Shown one piece after another: positions 24,200 through 35,900 of a stretch of 64,000 nucleotides of DNA. Both the position numbers and the translations under genes were made by a program. Within the stretch, counting starts at the first letter, position 1; each line of letters opens with the position of its first letter. This DNA is from Pyrocephalus nanus (lineage: Eukaryota > Chordata > Aves > Passeriformes > Tyrannidae): contig CM076264.1 in the NCBI GenBank assembly GCA_038380795.1, positions 7,690,001 through 7,754,000 on the forward strand, given 5' to 3'. The notes under the pieces were generated by a model, which had not been told where the DNA came from, searched no databases, and saw nothing but the letters and a program-made list of their open reading frames with translations.

Positions 24200-24310
24200 C
24201 ATATGCTCCAGATCAGATTTCCTACTGCGGAAAAATTGAGATGGCTCAAGCTGATGATGTGCAATAAACCACTGCCTCTCAGTATCTCCTCCTCTAAAAG
24301 TGTCTGTCCT
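24200..24310 (-). other. Candidate 111 bp coding exon (unidentified)
   Basis: On the minus strand, 37 sense codons run from an acceptor (CTTACAGTTACCAG) to the donor CATATG|GTGAGT, giving a phase 0-0 exon. The peptide begins RTDTFRGGDTERQWF, continues IAHHQLEPSQFF and ends RSRKSDLEHM. Charged and polar residues predominate, unlike chance translation of AT-rich DNA. The frame stays open to an ATG at 24361 and a short way past the donor. The acceptor's pyrimidine tract is only moderate, and an alternative acceptor lies 7 bases upstream. I recognise no protein family. Its phase is compatible with the candidates at 11223-11297 and 3865-3925. Confidence 0.27.
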
Positions 24311-25951
24311 CTGGTAACTGTAAGTGTAGGCTTTTGAGAAGATTGCCATATGTTTCTGCATCTTTTTACAGTTTATTATATCTGCTCAAGAAACCTGCTT
24401 TGGAAAATTGTGGTGTAGTGCTAAAGAACTGTCCATGATTAATACCATGAGCCAGGGACCTGCCAGCTTGCTGAAGCACAAGTACTTATGTTCTTCCTAA
24501 TCTCTGAAAACTATACAGATCAAACCAGACAGTGCTGTAGAAGAAAAAAATATGTTGGTCCCAGGCTAAACCTGAAGTAAACAACAGAAGTTCCCCTCCT
24601 CCATTGGCTTTACCTCCTATCTAGATGATGCTCCTTGATACACCAGCATGGTCAAGTGACTGTGAAGAAGATACATTTATTTCTAATGTTATAGAGAAGG
24701 GATGCACAGGGGTATAGAAATTCATGTTAAAACACTGATCAAAAACCCTAGATATTTCTGATGCCTGTTATAAATATCCTCCTGAAGCAGTGGACTTGAA
24801 AGTCCTACTGTATTTGATACACTGTCTTATCACACAAGTCATACCATGTAAGTCTTACACTGCTATGGACTGAAATTGTAGCCCTCTTTAAGGGGCTACC
24901 AATCAAGCTGGGCCTATATTTGAATGAAACATAATTGTGTGGAAATGATATACAATGCAAATCAAATTTCATTTCAGGGAGAAAGAATGAAATTTTATTT
25001 GGTGATTGTTCCTCAAAAAAAGTGAAACTTCCATTTCTATTACACAACCAGTGCTGTTCATTGTAATATGTTTAGATTATTCTAAAATTATACTTTATTC
25101 CACTTTCTTTTTGTGTCCGTACATCACAGGTAGAAGAAATGAAGATAAGCCAACTGTCCCATGGGGCTTTCACTTGTGGTTTTTCAGTGCTAAATTTAGT
25201 CACAGTAAATAGGAGCAGTCTTTTCGTGTTGCAGTACACAGACAATCTTCAAACGATGTATTTCTCAAAACACAGGTATTGTATGCACAGCTGAAAATGA
25301 GAAGACAGCTTTAATTTGCAAGCAGAAGAAACCCCACAAAGTTCAGTTTGACAGTCAATTTCATGACAGTCAATATTTCATCTTGTTGTTACAAAACTAA
25401 GCCATTATGCCATATCAAAGCCTAAAGTTGTCGAAAACTGAATGCATTTCGGATGTCTGCAAGGCAATAAAATGCATGTTCCAGATAACATCAACAAGAG
25501 CACATTTTGTGCAGGTAATTGAGATCTTACTTAGATTTGTTGACTCACTGTGAAAATTCAATTCTCATTATACCACAGGATTTTCCATTTCTTATATGTG
25601 TTGATGTGGGCTACTGGCAACATCACACTGTGTCACAAAAAATACAGTCCACAGCTTTTAGTCATGTGTGTTGTCCCTGGGCATAGTGCCACATGGGTCC
25701 ATCAGGGGGGAAAAAAAATATGGGAGAAAGGAACACCAGGTCAGACCCCTAGGGAACATAGGGAACATTTAACATGTATGATAGAAGAGTATCTGAAATT
25801 CAGCCTACCCTTCTTACTTGTCAACAGCTTTGTGTTCAGTATGTAGACAAGAATTTCGTCTGCCACATTTGGAAAGAACAGACTTGATCTGCATAGTTGT
25901 GATACAGAGGGAAAAATCTCAATTTAAGCCTTGCAGGAGGTACTAGGTATT
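24311..25951. other. Non-coding sequence
   Basis: No repeat recognised. The 98-codon frame at 25550-25846 and the 80-codon frame at 24805-25047 have no motifs or splice context. Confidence 0.5.
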
Positions 25952-26130
25952 TCATAGAATCATTAAGGTTGTAAAAGACCTCTAAGGTCAAGCCCAACTT
26001 CCAGGGATGGTGATTTCACCCCTTCCCTGGTGAAATGTCAGCCTGTTTCAAGGTTTGACCACCCTTTCACTGAAGAAATTTTTCCCAGTATCCAATCTAA
26101 ACCTCCCCTGTCTGTGTTGCATCAGTTTGA
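25952..26130 (-). mobile_element. CR1 LINE 3' end fragment, minus orientation, internally deleted
   Basis: TCATAGAATCATTAAGGTTG and CTCTAAGGTCAAGCCCAAC match the CR1 terminus. The sequence then jumps to CCAGGGATGGTGATTTCACC, CTTCCCTGG, GACCACCCTTTCACTGAAGA, ATTTTTCCCAGTATCCAATC and TAAACCTCCCCTG, which normally lie further inside the element. The block between them is missing, so this copy has an internal deletion. The outer end near 26125 is approximate. Confidence 0.92.
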
Positions 26131-26360
26131 GCAAGTCAGTGTTAGCCACAGAGGCTCACAGACTCCACTCCAGCAGAGGTAAAGCTGATACAGCCCTACA
26201 GCTCAGGCAAGATGCAGGACTGATGATGCAACACTGTCATCCTTAACTGATCTCCCCTTTAGCTGGAGGCAGGAGTGTCAGTTTGCTATCAAGCCCACAG
26301 ACAGAAAAGCATGTAATTGCATTGCCCCCAAAGCAACCTGGCTGAGAGATAGTGACTTAA
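26131..26360. other. Non-coding spacer
   Basis: Short sequence between a CR1 fragment and a GC-richer block. Nothing recognised. Confidence 0.5.
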
Positions 26361-26660
26361 AAAAATCATCCTATCCCTGGCGGACTCTCCCTTGCACTGG
26401 ATGGAAACGAAGTGACATATGTCTGCACCTGGGGTGATCTACGAGGCCAGCAACATCAATGTCATCGTGCCATCAGGTACTCTGAGGAATTATGCTTCTG
26501 CTCATTCTTCATCTTCATCCATCTCTTGCCACTTGCCTGCACAAAACTGGTTCTTATTTGTTCCCCAGAGCTCACTCACCCCTCGCACAGAAAGCCACGA
26601 TAACTCCCGAGCTTCAAAGAGGAACAGAGTGGCCTCCTCCTTCTCCTCACACTTTTAACC
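26361..26660 (+). other. GC-richer block open in overlapping frames
   Basis: Two plus-strand frames are open together: 26361-26603, and 26419-26658 from an ATG. The second encodes 79 residues beginning MSAPGVIYEASNINVIVPSG. Its first 20 codons favour C or G at third positions (ATC TAC GAG GCC AGC AAC), unlike surrounding DNA. A weak donor-like CATCAG|GTACTC lies at the end of that stretch. A strong donor, GAGGG|GTGAGT, also occurs on the minus strand near 26573-26580. No family recognised. It could be a decayed exon or chance. Confidence 0.15.
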
Positions 26661-27195
26661 CAGGATGCAGAGAAGGTGTTTATTTTGCACGTAGCAACAC
26701 TGATTTCTCTTCTACATCATTCTCAAAATCAGCTTACATGCTTTTTAACATATTTAATCAAGAAATAATTGACACACAGGAGGAATGTTGAAAAATGCAG
26801 TCTCAGGTTTCACAAACTTTTATCTACAAGTTTAAGTGGATATTATTGCACATTCTAAGTTAAAATCTCTCATAATGTCTATATGACATAGTGAAAATGT
26901 GCAAATTAAGTTCCTTCTATGTACACTAACAGAAAAAATGATAGCATGAAATTTAGAGATTAACAGGGTTGCTGTATCTGAATCAATATTGCAAATCATG
27001 ATAGTAAAGCTGGCTACTTATTTCTTGGAAAAAAATAAATCGGCAAACCAGTAGCACCATTTGATGAAACAAAGAATACTCCAGACTTGTCTGGTTGGTT
27101 TATTTAGATCTCTTTTTGTTTGCCTGGAGACATACAGGTTCACCACAGAGTGAAAAACCATCACCTTTTAAGAGAAAAACCTGAAATATGAAAAA
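26661..27195. other. AT-rich non-coding sequence
   Basis: Nothing recognised apart from the tail of a 99-codon frame (26492-26791) without features. Confidence 0.5.
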
Positions 27196-27236
27196 GATAT
27201 TACTAATGGAGATGAAATGGATATTATTAATGGAGA
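27196..27236. repeat. Imperfect tandem duplication, 24 bp period
   Basis: GATATTACTAATGGAGA at 27196 recurs as GATATTATTAATGGAGA at 27220 with a single change. Confidence 0.85.
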
Positions 27237-27259
27237 CCTAATAAGATGTCCAAACCAAA

Positions 27260-27289
27260 GGTATTTTAAATAATGGTATTTTAAATAAC
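27260..27289. repeat. Tandem duplication of a 15 bp unit
   Basis: GGTATTTTAAATAAT at 27260-27274 is followed directly by GGTATTTTAAATAAC. Confidence 0.9.
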
Positions 27290-27332
27290 TTTAGAAAGCT
27301 AAAGAGCACAGTAAGAGCCCATGGCACAGAAG

Positions 27333-27376
27333 AGAAGTGGAAAATAACCCTAACAGAAGTGGAAAATAACCCTAAC
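27333..27376. repeat. Perfect tandem duplication of a 22 bp unit
   Basis: The 22-base unit beginning AGAAGTGGAAAATAACCCTA occurs at 27333-27354 and again, unchanged, at 27355-27376. Perfect identity points to a recent replication slippage or end-joining event. Confidence 0.95.
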
Positions 27377-28269
27377 AGCTTTGTTAAGTGTTTACAGGCC
27401 CCTGTAAAGGCATGGGCATGCTGTCTGGGGAAGTGAGTGCAATATAAAACCCTGAAACTTCAGCGTAGCTCTGCTGATCTTTTAATTGCTGCATCCCTTG
27501 ATCAAAACAAAACCAAAACAGAAAATAAAACACCAATCTTTGGCATGCTGTGCTTCTCTCAGGGCTGCACTGCTGGCATTCACTGAGCAGCTCCAAATCC
27601 AGACCTGAGAGAGGAGCCCTGCTGATGCTGGGCAGTCACCTGTCCCTAGAAGCCCTCAAAGTGGGAAGCCCACTGGTCTGTGCCTGCGTTGCTCCATCCC
27701 AGAAAAGCATCCTCCTCTCAGCTCACCAAAATATCTCTCCACAGCTGAACAAATTTGTGCTATCAGACAAAAATAACTCTGCAGGGGAAGTTTACAAGCA
27801 CTTGCTGGTGTGTGTATAAATAAATGTTGCTCTTTCCAAATTTACCAAGGTTATGAACCTTTCACATACCCTAGGGCCCACCCATAATTGCAGAGTCCCA
27901 AACACTGCAGTGTAGAGCAGAGATTAAATTAAACTGTGTTAGGAAAATGTCTGGAGTTGGCATAAGAGAGGAGTGGTGATTTTAGGCATTAGAAACTGGA
28001 CAGTGTGTTGGAGAAGGGCAGGATTTGGCTCAGCGGCAGTTTTGGTGACGTTATGAGAGGTGTTTGCACCTAAAGCCCTCACCTTTGTAAAACAGTTCTG
28101 TAAGGTCTGTTCATCTGTCTGTCTCAGTGTTGCTGTTCAGACCGCAGCTTGCTCAGACTAATTCCTTGTGTGCTGTATGCAAAAAAACCTCAATCTGCAG
28201 TCAACATGCACTATCTGATGGAAGTTAAAATGAGACTGATTTTCTTCTGTGTTCTTCTGTCAGATCACA
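27377..28269. other. Non-coding sequence
   Basis: GC-richer around 27540-27730, with frames on both strands (89 codons plus, 70 codons minus) that do not resemble known proteins. A donor-like CAAAG|GTGAGG occurs on the minus strand near 28081 without a good acceptor. Confidence 0.5.
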
Positions 28270-28352
28270 CAAATCACAGAATCATTAAGACTGGAAAAGA
28301 CCCCCAAGATCATCAAGTCCAACCATCAAACAGTGCCAACAGTACCTCCTGA
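28270..28352 (-). mobile_element. CR1 LINE 3' end fragment, minus orientation, short
   Basis: AAATCACAGAATCATTAAGA, CTGGAAAAGACCCCCAAGAT and CATCAAGTCCAACCATCAAA are the terminal bases of an avian CR1 in reverse. The match fades after about 80 bases. Confidence 0.9.
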
Positions 28353-30129
28353 TTTGGGACTACTCATTGAATTCCTGTGATCCAGACTCAATTGGACCCA
28401 TCCATGTTATGAATATTCCTGTTTGGATGAAACTTCTTTCAAACTTTATTTGAGGGAACCGAAGTTCCTCAGGTTTCCAAGAAAAAAACCTAATGTGAGG
28501 CCTTAAATAGCTTTCATTGGCCATAGAAAGAAAACATCAGAAAATTAGTATTTTGGATGATGGAAAACCTCTCCGAGAGAGAGTTTAATACGATAGGGGA
28601 ATGAGAAAAGCAGAAAAGCTATCAAAGTAATATCACGCTGGAGATGCAATTCAAGGCAGCATATCAAGGAAAGTGAGGGCAAAAAGAGAGAAATGTTACA
28701 CTTTGAAAGCCACATAGGCTGAAACACAAAGTGTTTCCTTTCATTTGGGGTTAAAATTCACCCACTGTCAAAACATCTGTGGGTAGAAATTGCCTTCATT
28801 CCAACCCACCTTAGTGTTTTGTACCTCAGGACAACCCCTGAGCTAGTCTGCAGGAGGAAGGGAAAAACAGGGGAGGAAAGGAGAATGCACAGGAGTGGCC
28901 AGGTCTGACCTTTCATTCCTTTTGCCTGAGAACCCCAGTAGTTGTTTCCTCTCTCATTACCACCACACATTTCTGCTCCTGCCATGAGGAGTTGCATTGT
29001 TGTTCCCTGCAGTTAGTCAGTTATTTATGGAACATGACTTTCTTCCTAATTTACAGCAGTTTCTCACTGAATACCTGGCTAGCAACCTGCTTATTCTTCC
29101 CCATATAATTTTATTTTTATAGTCTCTTGCAATAAATGTAAACAGACGAAGACCATAAACTTTTATACCAATTTAGAGAATGAATTCCAAGAGAAATAAA
29201 AGAGAAGGAGGGACAGGTTGGTGTTACTGAACTCAGGAGCAAACCTCTGTTCTTTTACCTGAAGTTCATACAACCCATGTCAGAAGAGATCAACTAGTCC
29301 ACAGGCATATAACTCACAGGACATATAGTGTGGCAAAACACACTAAAAATGACTTTATATAAGTGTGTCCATGTGTTAACTTCCCCACCTTGTATCCTTC
29401 AGGCCCTTTCTGTCCCCCAGAAGCACAGTAGATGTGGTTTTAGTTTTACAGAAAAACATCTGAAGTCTGAGAAGAGGCTTTACCCTTTGCACCAAGGGGT
29501 TTCTGAGAGATGGGATGGTGTTTCAGCATCATTACTGAACTATTCAGTCATGAGTAAACACTTTCACATGTAGGTCCATTCATTTCTGTGGGGCCATTTA
29601 TAAAATAAATTACTATGCATGCAAGGTACCATTAATGACAACTGCTTCCTGCAGATAAATAGTGCCTGAAGGCTAAGAAACCTGGTGGAAGCATTGCTCA
29701 CTTGAATAAAGAACAAAGCTTGTGTTTAAAGTGTGAACATTTTGTTTGTTTATTCAAGTAGTATTTAATCCAACCATGACAACAATAAAACTTTTAAATT
29801 CTATTTTTCCATCACTCCAGAACCACAGCTTGAAATGAAAATTGAAAAATGACATTGCTTTAGCAGTCCTCCCTATTTCCCTTCCCTTGTGATGGCTGGT
29901 TAGTATCCATGGATCACTGCTGAGTGAATCTTACAAGGGGTGCAAATGAATAATCTTTCACTCATTTTCAGTTTCTAGGAAAACAGTTTCTTTACCTGCT
30001 GCTTGTTTTAAACAGTCAACAAAACTGTCATGGAGCCTTGGAAAATGACTTAGCACCAGCTAAGCATGTTCTATTTAACAATACAATAAGCCTCTCATAT
30101 CACTGCTTCAAATCCTATTTTTAAAACGA
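28353..30129. other. Non-coding sequence
   Basis: No repeats or credible genes recognised. The 79- and 81-codon frames (28758-28997 minus, 29328-29573 plus) lack features. Confidence 0.5.
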
Positions 30130-30400
30130 ACCAAAACTTTGCATGCCGTGGAATCAATGGGAAAATGGGAAGTGTACAGTCACTAAAAATTCATTTGGTA
30201 TTCATTGTAACAGTGTTTATCATAATATATTCATTTGGCATTCCTGTGGCTGTCACATGTAATAGAGTTCAATTATAATGTACACAGCTAATGAGCATAT
30301 AAAGCGTTCCTGAATCAACATCACTGTGCAGCATTTTCTTATTTGCATTATTCATATGCTTCAGGTTTAAAAATCCATCACCAACAAGCTGTTAAAAAGC
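30130..30400. promoter_or_regulatory. Candidate conserved non-coding element (regulatory)
   Basis: Repeat-free sequence dense in motifs typical of vertebrate developmental enhancers: a perfect octamer ATTTGCAT (30341-30348), TTATTCATATGC, several ATTCAT units, and a near-repeat of ATTCATTTGGTATTC and ATTCATTTGGCATTC at 30189 and 30229. The call rests on composition and motifs only. No alignment was possible, so conservation is a guess. Confidence 0.15.
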
Positions 30401-30675
30401 AGCAACGTATTATAAAAGACACATCTTGGAGGCCTTGCTTTTGAAATCTGTTTAACTGTCTGTCTAAGCAAGTGCTCTGTCACTGAAATATTCCAAGTAC
30501 CTGGAGAGTTGCCCATGGTTTTCACACATGCCTAAAACCATACTGTTAAAAAGTGGTCCTATTATTTCCAACATGGAAAGTGCAGCACAGTATACGAGTC
30601 CAGATGGAGAAAGGTGAAGATGAATTAACTTCCTGTCATTTTAGTGGGAACATCTAAACACTTTTTGGTCTTCAG

Positions 30676-30748
30676 AGGAGGGAGTGCCTCCTTGTGATCA
30701 GCTCACAGGGTTTTGTGAGACTGTCACCAAGGTGAAGCCCCCACAACG
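30676..30748 (+). other. Candidate 73 bp exon (unidentified)
   Basis: Acceptor CTTTTTGGTCTTCAG and donor ACAACG|GTAAGA bracket a 73 bp segment open in one frame (peptide EGVPPCDQLTGFCETVTKVK then PPQ). The other two frames contain stops. Signals are moderate and no protein family is recognised. Confidence 0.13.
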
Positions 30749-33700
30749 GTAAGAAAGCAGACAGGTAACTTCAACTTTTAGAAAAAAATTTAGCAAAGTC
30801 TTGGGTGCTGAGAGATAAATGAGAGGAAAAGACTAAGAGAGAGAAAAACACCTGCAAAAATGTTGATTTTGGGAACTCCTGTCTTTCCACCCAGCTCAGG
30901 TTCTTGCAACACCTCCCATCGTCACAGGCAAGAAACAGACACTCTCAAAAAGCATAAAATTAATTTTTCTCTTAAAATTACAAGTAAACAGGCAGTGAAA
31001 AGCATTTAAAAAGATTCAACAAACTTGGCAAGGAAAGTCTGCTTGTTTACTCAAGCCTGATTTTGACGTGAAGGGACCTTGACCTGCAGATGCTCAGGCA
31101 TAGAGTTTGTGCCCAAATGGTACCAGGAGCTCAACTACCCAACTCAAACTTTAAGCAAGGTAGATACTATAATTTATGAATACAAAATTATTTCAGGATC
31201 CCTTTCCAGTTTGGGAGAAGCCTAGGCTGCACAGAAACCACTGTAACTTGGGAGCTCTGTAAATACAAACCAGAGAAAGAATGGAAGAGCTGCTTTGAAA
31301 GGAAAACACTGATTATGTGCATGTGTGCTTTTCTACTATCTACTATAATATCACTTCTTTCTAGGCACCTGCTTCTTCCTACCTAGTTTTGTCCACTGCT
31401 TTATACAAGATCTCCACCTCATCATTCTTTAAATTGTTGGTTTTTTTGTTGTTTTCAAGGTACATTCAACTACCCTCATCCTTTTACTTGCACCCTACTT
31501 CCTACAGTGTTCCTGCGACACTTTAATTTCTACTTTTTCAAAAGGAGAAAACTGGATTCACACTTGTCTTTGCTTGGTGGCATGAGAAGGAGAGCAGCCT
31601 TATTTTACAGAATAACTTCTGTTTCAGGTAGCTTTCCCACTCTGCTGTTCACAGTGAGCTTTTAATATGGATCCACCTTAAGTCCCCGTTTCAGAATCCG
31701 TGCAGAAATTCTGAAAAGTCAGCAAATTCTCAGCAACAATATCAAGCATTTCAAAGCATATTGTGCATTTCCTTAATCCTTTTAATGTATCCACCCTTTC
31801 CACTAAACTCTGCAGCACAAAATTGTTTGAAGTTAGCAGAACAAGATTTTGCTGCATGTATTTAGACAGCCTAAGCTTATAGTCTAGATTTAAGTTCAGA
31901 TAAGCAACTAGTCTAAGATATTAGATAATTTTCTTGTTGTCTGAGCTGAAAACTATTAAAACAATAGAAAATTATTAAAAGCTTGTCATGACTACAAATG
32001 TGATTTTGTAACTGTAACTGGCTCATATGTAGTAACTTCAGTTGGGTGCAAGAAACACAACTTCATTTATATCAGAGAGTTGTTTTTTTCTCCATCACAG
32101 TTATCACACTCCCAGCTGTGTTTGCTTAAGTACTGAAACACATTTGGGCCTGGTAACCAGCTAAATGACAGTATTTCTTGTTTGTTAGAATTTAAAAGCA
32201 TCATAATGAGAAGAGGAAATCTTTATCAGACAGAATTATCAAAGCCTTGCTTTCGTTTAGGTAACACAAATATTTGCGTGTGACTGAAGAGAAAGAAAAC
32301 TGACAAGAGAATGCAAACACAGATTTTAAAGGGAGACTATAAATAAGATACAGTAATAAGAAATACAGAAAATTAGAAGGCTAAGACATCTTTTTATCAA
32401 AATGAGAGCCCTGCACCAAGGGAGAGCCAAAACAGCATCCACAGTATCTCTTTCCAATCTCTAGTATATAAGGCATATCTATTGCAATGTTAAAATAAGG
32501 ATTGGATATAAAAATTGCCAATATAAGAGACTGCTTTGGGTGTATTTTAAAGTAATTTGAAGCAAGTTTTTTTACTGCTCTACTTCCCCTGCAAAATTAT
32601 CAGCATACAAAACCTGAGAGATCTCTGAATCCCTGCTGTCTGGCGAGGTGATAAGACTAGAGTGAGCTGGAACTGCCAAAGCAGAAGCACTGCTGCTTTT
32701 TTCTTGAGGACCCCAAAGCTGTTTCCATACAGTAGCTGAAATATGGATCACAAATTAGATATACCAGCTGAACAGCACACATAATGTGCAAATATACAGT
32801 GGTCTTTAAATTAAAGAATCCTTACTGTGTCTACTAAATCCCTTTCCTCCTCTAAATATATTGCTTTCTTGGAAAACATTTCCCCTTTCACATCAGTGAT
32901 TCTATTGCCAGTTTCTATCTGCTAATCATTCGCAATTCAATTTTGGAGAAAATGTTCAGGTGCTTAAATTCTCTGCTCAGCAGATATGTACTGGGTTTTG
33001 TTTTCCACTAAAAATTAGAAAAGTGTTTTACTGGTACTGAACAAGAATGCAAATCAAGCTGTTAGCATTTTTAAATGTTTTCCTCTAATCACATAACTGG
33101 AAGAGCATCCATATAACTGAATGCTACTTCCAAGCCAGCAGTCACACCTGTGATCCATGTGACTCTTCTATTACCTACAGATTGTTATTTGCTCTAAAAA
33201 AACCATCTAAATAATAATACCTGCAGCTCTATTTTATTATGATGTTATCAGTTACGGCTTTTTGTTCCTTTAGTGCTTCTAGTATAGGATAAATGACCCA
33301 TTTGATAAGAGTTAAATAAAGGAAGGTAAAGCTGGGTCACAATATCGTGTTAGAAAAGCATATGCAGCATGTGATATAAGCTTTAGCACAGCGGGGGTTT
33401 AGGCTTTATTGACAAGCCTGAAAACATTATCTCATAAATTCATTGCACTAAATTCCCCAGTAATCAAGGGGTTTGAGCATTTTTTTAAATTTTTTGAAAT
33501 GAAATATGCATATTACAGATTGAAAATAATGAATGTTATGATTGGGAGAAATGTATCACTTATATATGTGCTTAAAGCCTTCAGACAAACCCTTTCATTA
33601 AAGAAGATTCATTTTAGGCTAAATATTAAAGAAGCTGAAGTCCCTTTTAGGTAGAAGTCTCCATTTTGTGCTATCTGATAGCAATAAAACCTACACTGCC

Positions 33701-35519
33701 ATTTGCTTGAATATAAAATACATTTAAACAGAAGACAAATGCACAGTGAAGTCCACCTGAGATCACAGCAATAACTCTATTTAAGGATGTACAACGATAG
33801 AAGCAGGGCTTTGAAGTAATATGTCTATGCTCACCACTTGCTTATACGTGTCCAAGTTTCCAAAGCTTTCATCTGACATCCCAATGGATCCAAAGCAAAG
33901 TGACACACCAACGCTCATACAACAACCTTGACTCCTCTGAAATCCCAGAGTGCAAAACTAGACCTTTTTAAGAGCAAATTGCCTTTTCCATGTCTTTCCA
34001 CTGCTGACATCACTCCAAGACCTCCCTGACAAGGACAGCATAAGGATGCTGAGCATGCTCAGCTCCACCCAGGACCTGTCCATCCACCCCTCAGGTAAGG
34101 GTATTCCAGGGCCTTTGCTAAGAAGCAGCAGAAGCTCAGCTTCCTCTCTTTTCCATATTTCAGAGCTCTCCCAAAACTGGTGATTGATCCTGGATCTCTG
34201 CTCAATTAGTTTGGATTATAGAAGATAATTTTGCCTGCCAAGTATCGAACTGTCCAATATAGGCATGTACATTCAAACTAGTCGGCTGGGTGCCCTTTAC
34301 AGTAACCTTAATTCATCTTACTCTAAATTAGGGCATCTAAATCACTGCCACCAAGTCACCAAATAGCTCAGAGGACAGTGAGGCAAAGAACATATTTAAT
34401 TTTCTAAAAAGCTCTGCTATTTACCTGTTCTCTACATAAATTGCTGTATCTGTTCCCTTGTTCACTAATACATTATCCCCTTACGTCTTTATTCTCTGTC
34501 CATTACAGAAACCTTTCAATAACAATGAGATTCTTTGGATGATATTAGCAAAGAATGAATACTGCCAATGTCCACTCTCATTTTCATTAAATGATCTATG
34601 CCTTTTTATAGATCCTATTCTTTACTTGCCCTTTGTGTAATGGTTAGCAACAGGTTTCTTAATTTTTCAAGCAGTACAGTTTTCATTTATATTTTATTCA
34701 TTTAACTGTCCTTGTCTATAGGGAACATACTACATCCATACAATAGATTTCAAGGGTTTATTGTTTCTGCACTGAGCATCAGGATAAAGGACTAGAAAAG
34801 ACAGTTGTACTTGAAGAACTAACTGTACACATTTAGAAGGTCCTCTGAGAGTCTGTTTGCCTCTGTAGACTGGGCTCAATCTTGGAAGAGACCTTGGTTC
34901 ATCTGACAGCTAAGTACATTTGATTGCCTATAAAATTGGGATAGTTGTATTCCTTTTTCAGATGAGGAAAATAACATTTTACTCAATATTAAATAATTTG
35001 AAATGTTTTCTACCAGCTGAAAAAAGTAAGCTTAGACTTCAACTCTCTGGTTCAAAGGAGAGGTGAAATTGTACTTCAAAAGGCAAATCTCAAAACATTT
35101 GAAAGATCTGTGAAGAGGGTCAAATGTAACTCAAAGTTTACCAAGATGTCTTTGTTCTGAGGAAAACAGGTCTAAGTCATCAAGATTCGCTGATGAAGAA
35201 TAGTTCTCTAATGTGGAAACTGTTCAAAATTGCCAGTAAGAATCTCCAAACTGGTGTCACTGAGCAAGGACCCAGTACAAAAGCTGGTGAACATATAGCA
35301 CAGCTCTCTCAGACTGCAACTTTAAGGGACATAATTGCCTGGCTCTCTACTATGGAATGAACAGTGCCAGAACCATTGCATTCAACTGAAACTGGAACTC
35401 TTCTGCATTTCTAGGTTATGTTCCACAGCCTTCAAGTCCTTCTGTACTGAAGGCAGCTACATCTGCCTGCTTTCTTTCTTTGTCCACTGGAGTAACATGT
35501 GATGAGCCACACAATGCCA
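30749..35519. other. Long AT-rich non-coding stretch
   Basis: No CR1, LTR, microsatellite of note or credible coding region. The 81-codon frame at 33409-33654 is Lys/Phe/Ile-rich and fits chance in AT-rich DNA. Confidence 0.55.
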
Positions 35520-35900
35520 CAAAATATCATTGATGTCACTGGTTAAAATCTGAGCTAATATTAATATTTAAAATGCAATCTACAAAATATCCATTTTAAT
35601 TAGTACATTTGACATATTAAAAATCAATACTTAAGTAGTGAAAGATTCTGCTGTTTAGGCTGCACTCCACATGAATGATCATTTCTAAATTAAGAGATGC
35701 AAATTTAATCAATAGATTTAAAACTTTACATCACTTGAGGCACTCGAATTGCTTCTAATCAGCCTAGTAAAGTGAAAGCAGCATTTAATTGTTTCTTCTC
35801 CCCCTTTGAAAGACAAGCCCACCTTCAGGCTGGATTCTGCTCAGAATGAGCTAGATTATCTGCAAGTTTTGCTCTTCTTTGTTATTCTCGACAATTAAAA
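35520..35900. promoter_or_regulatory. Candidate conserved non-coding element (regulatory)
   Basis: Repeat-free and rich in homeodomain-type cores (TTTAATTAGT, TTTAATCAATAG), with a perfect octamer ATGCAAAT at 35697-35704. The texture resembles deeply conserved enhancers in vertebrate gene deserts, but this is inference from motifs only. Confidence 0.15.
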
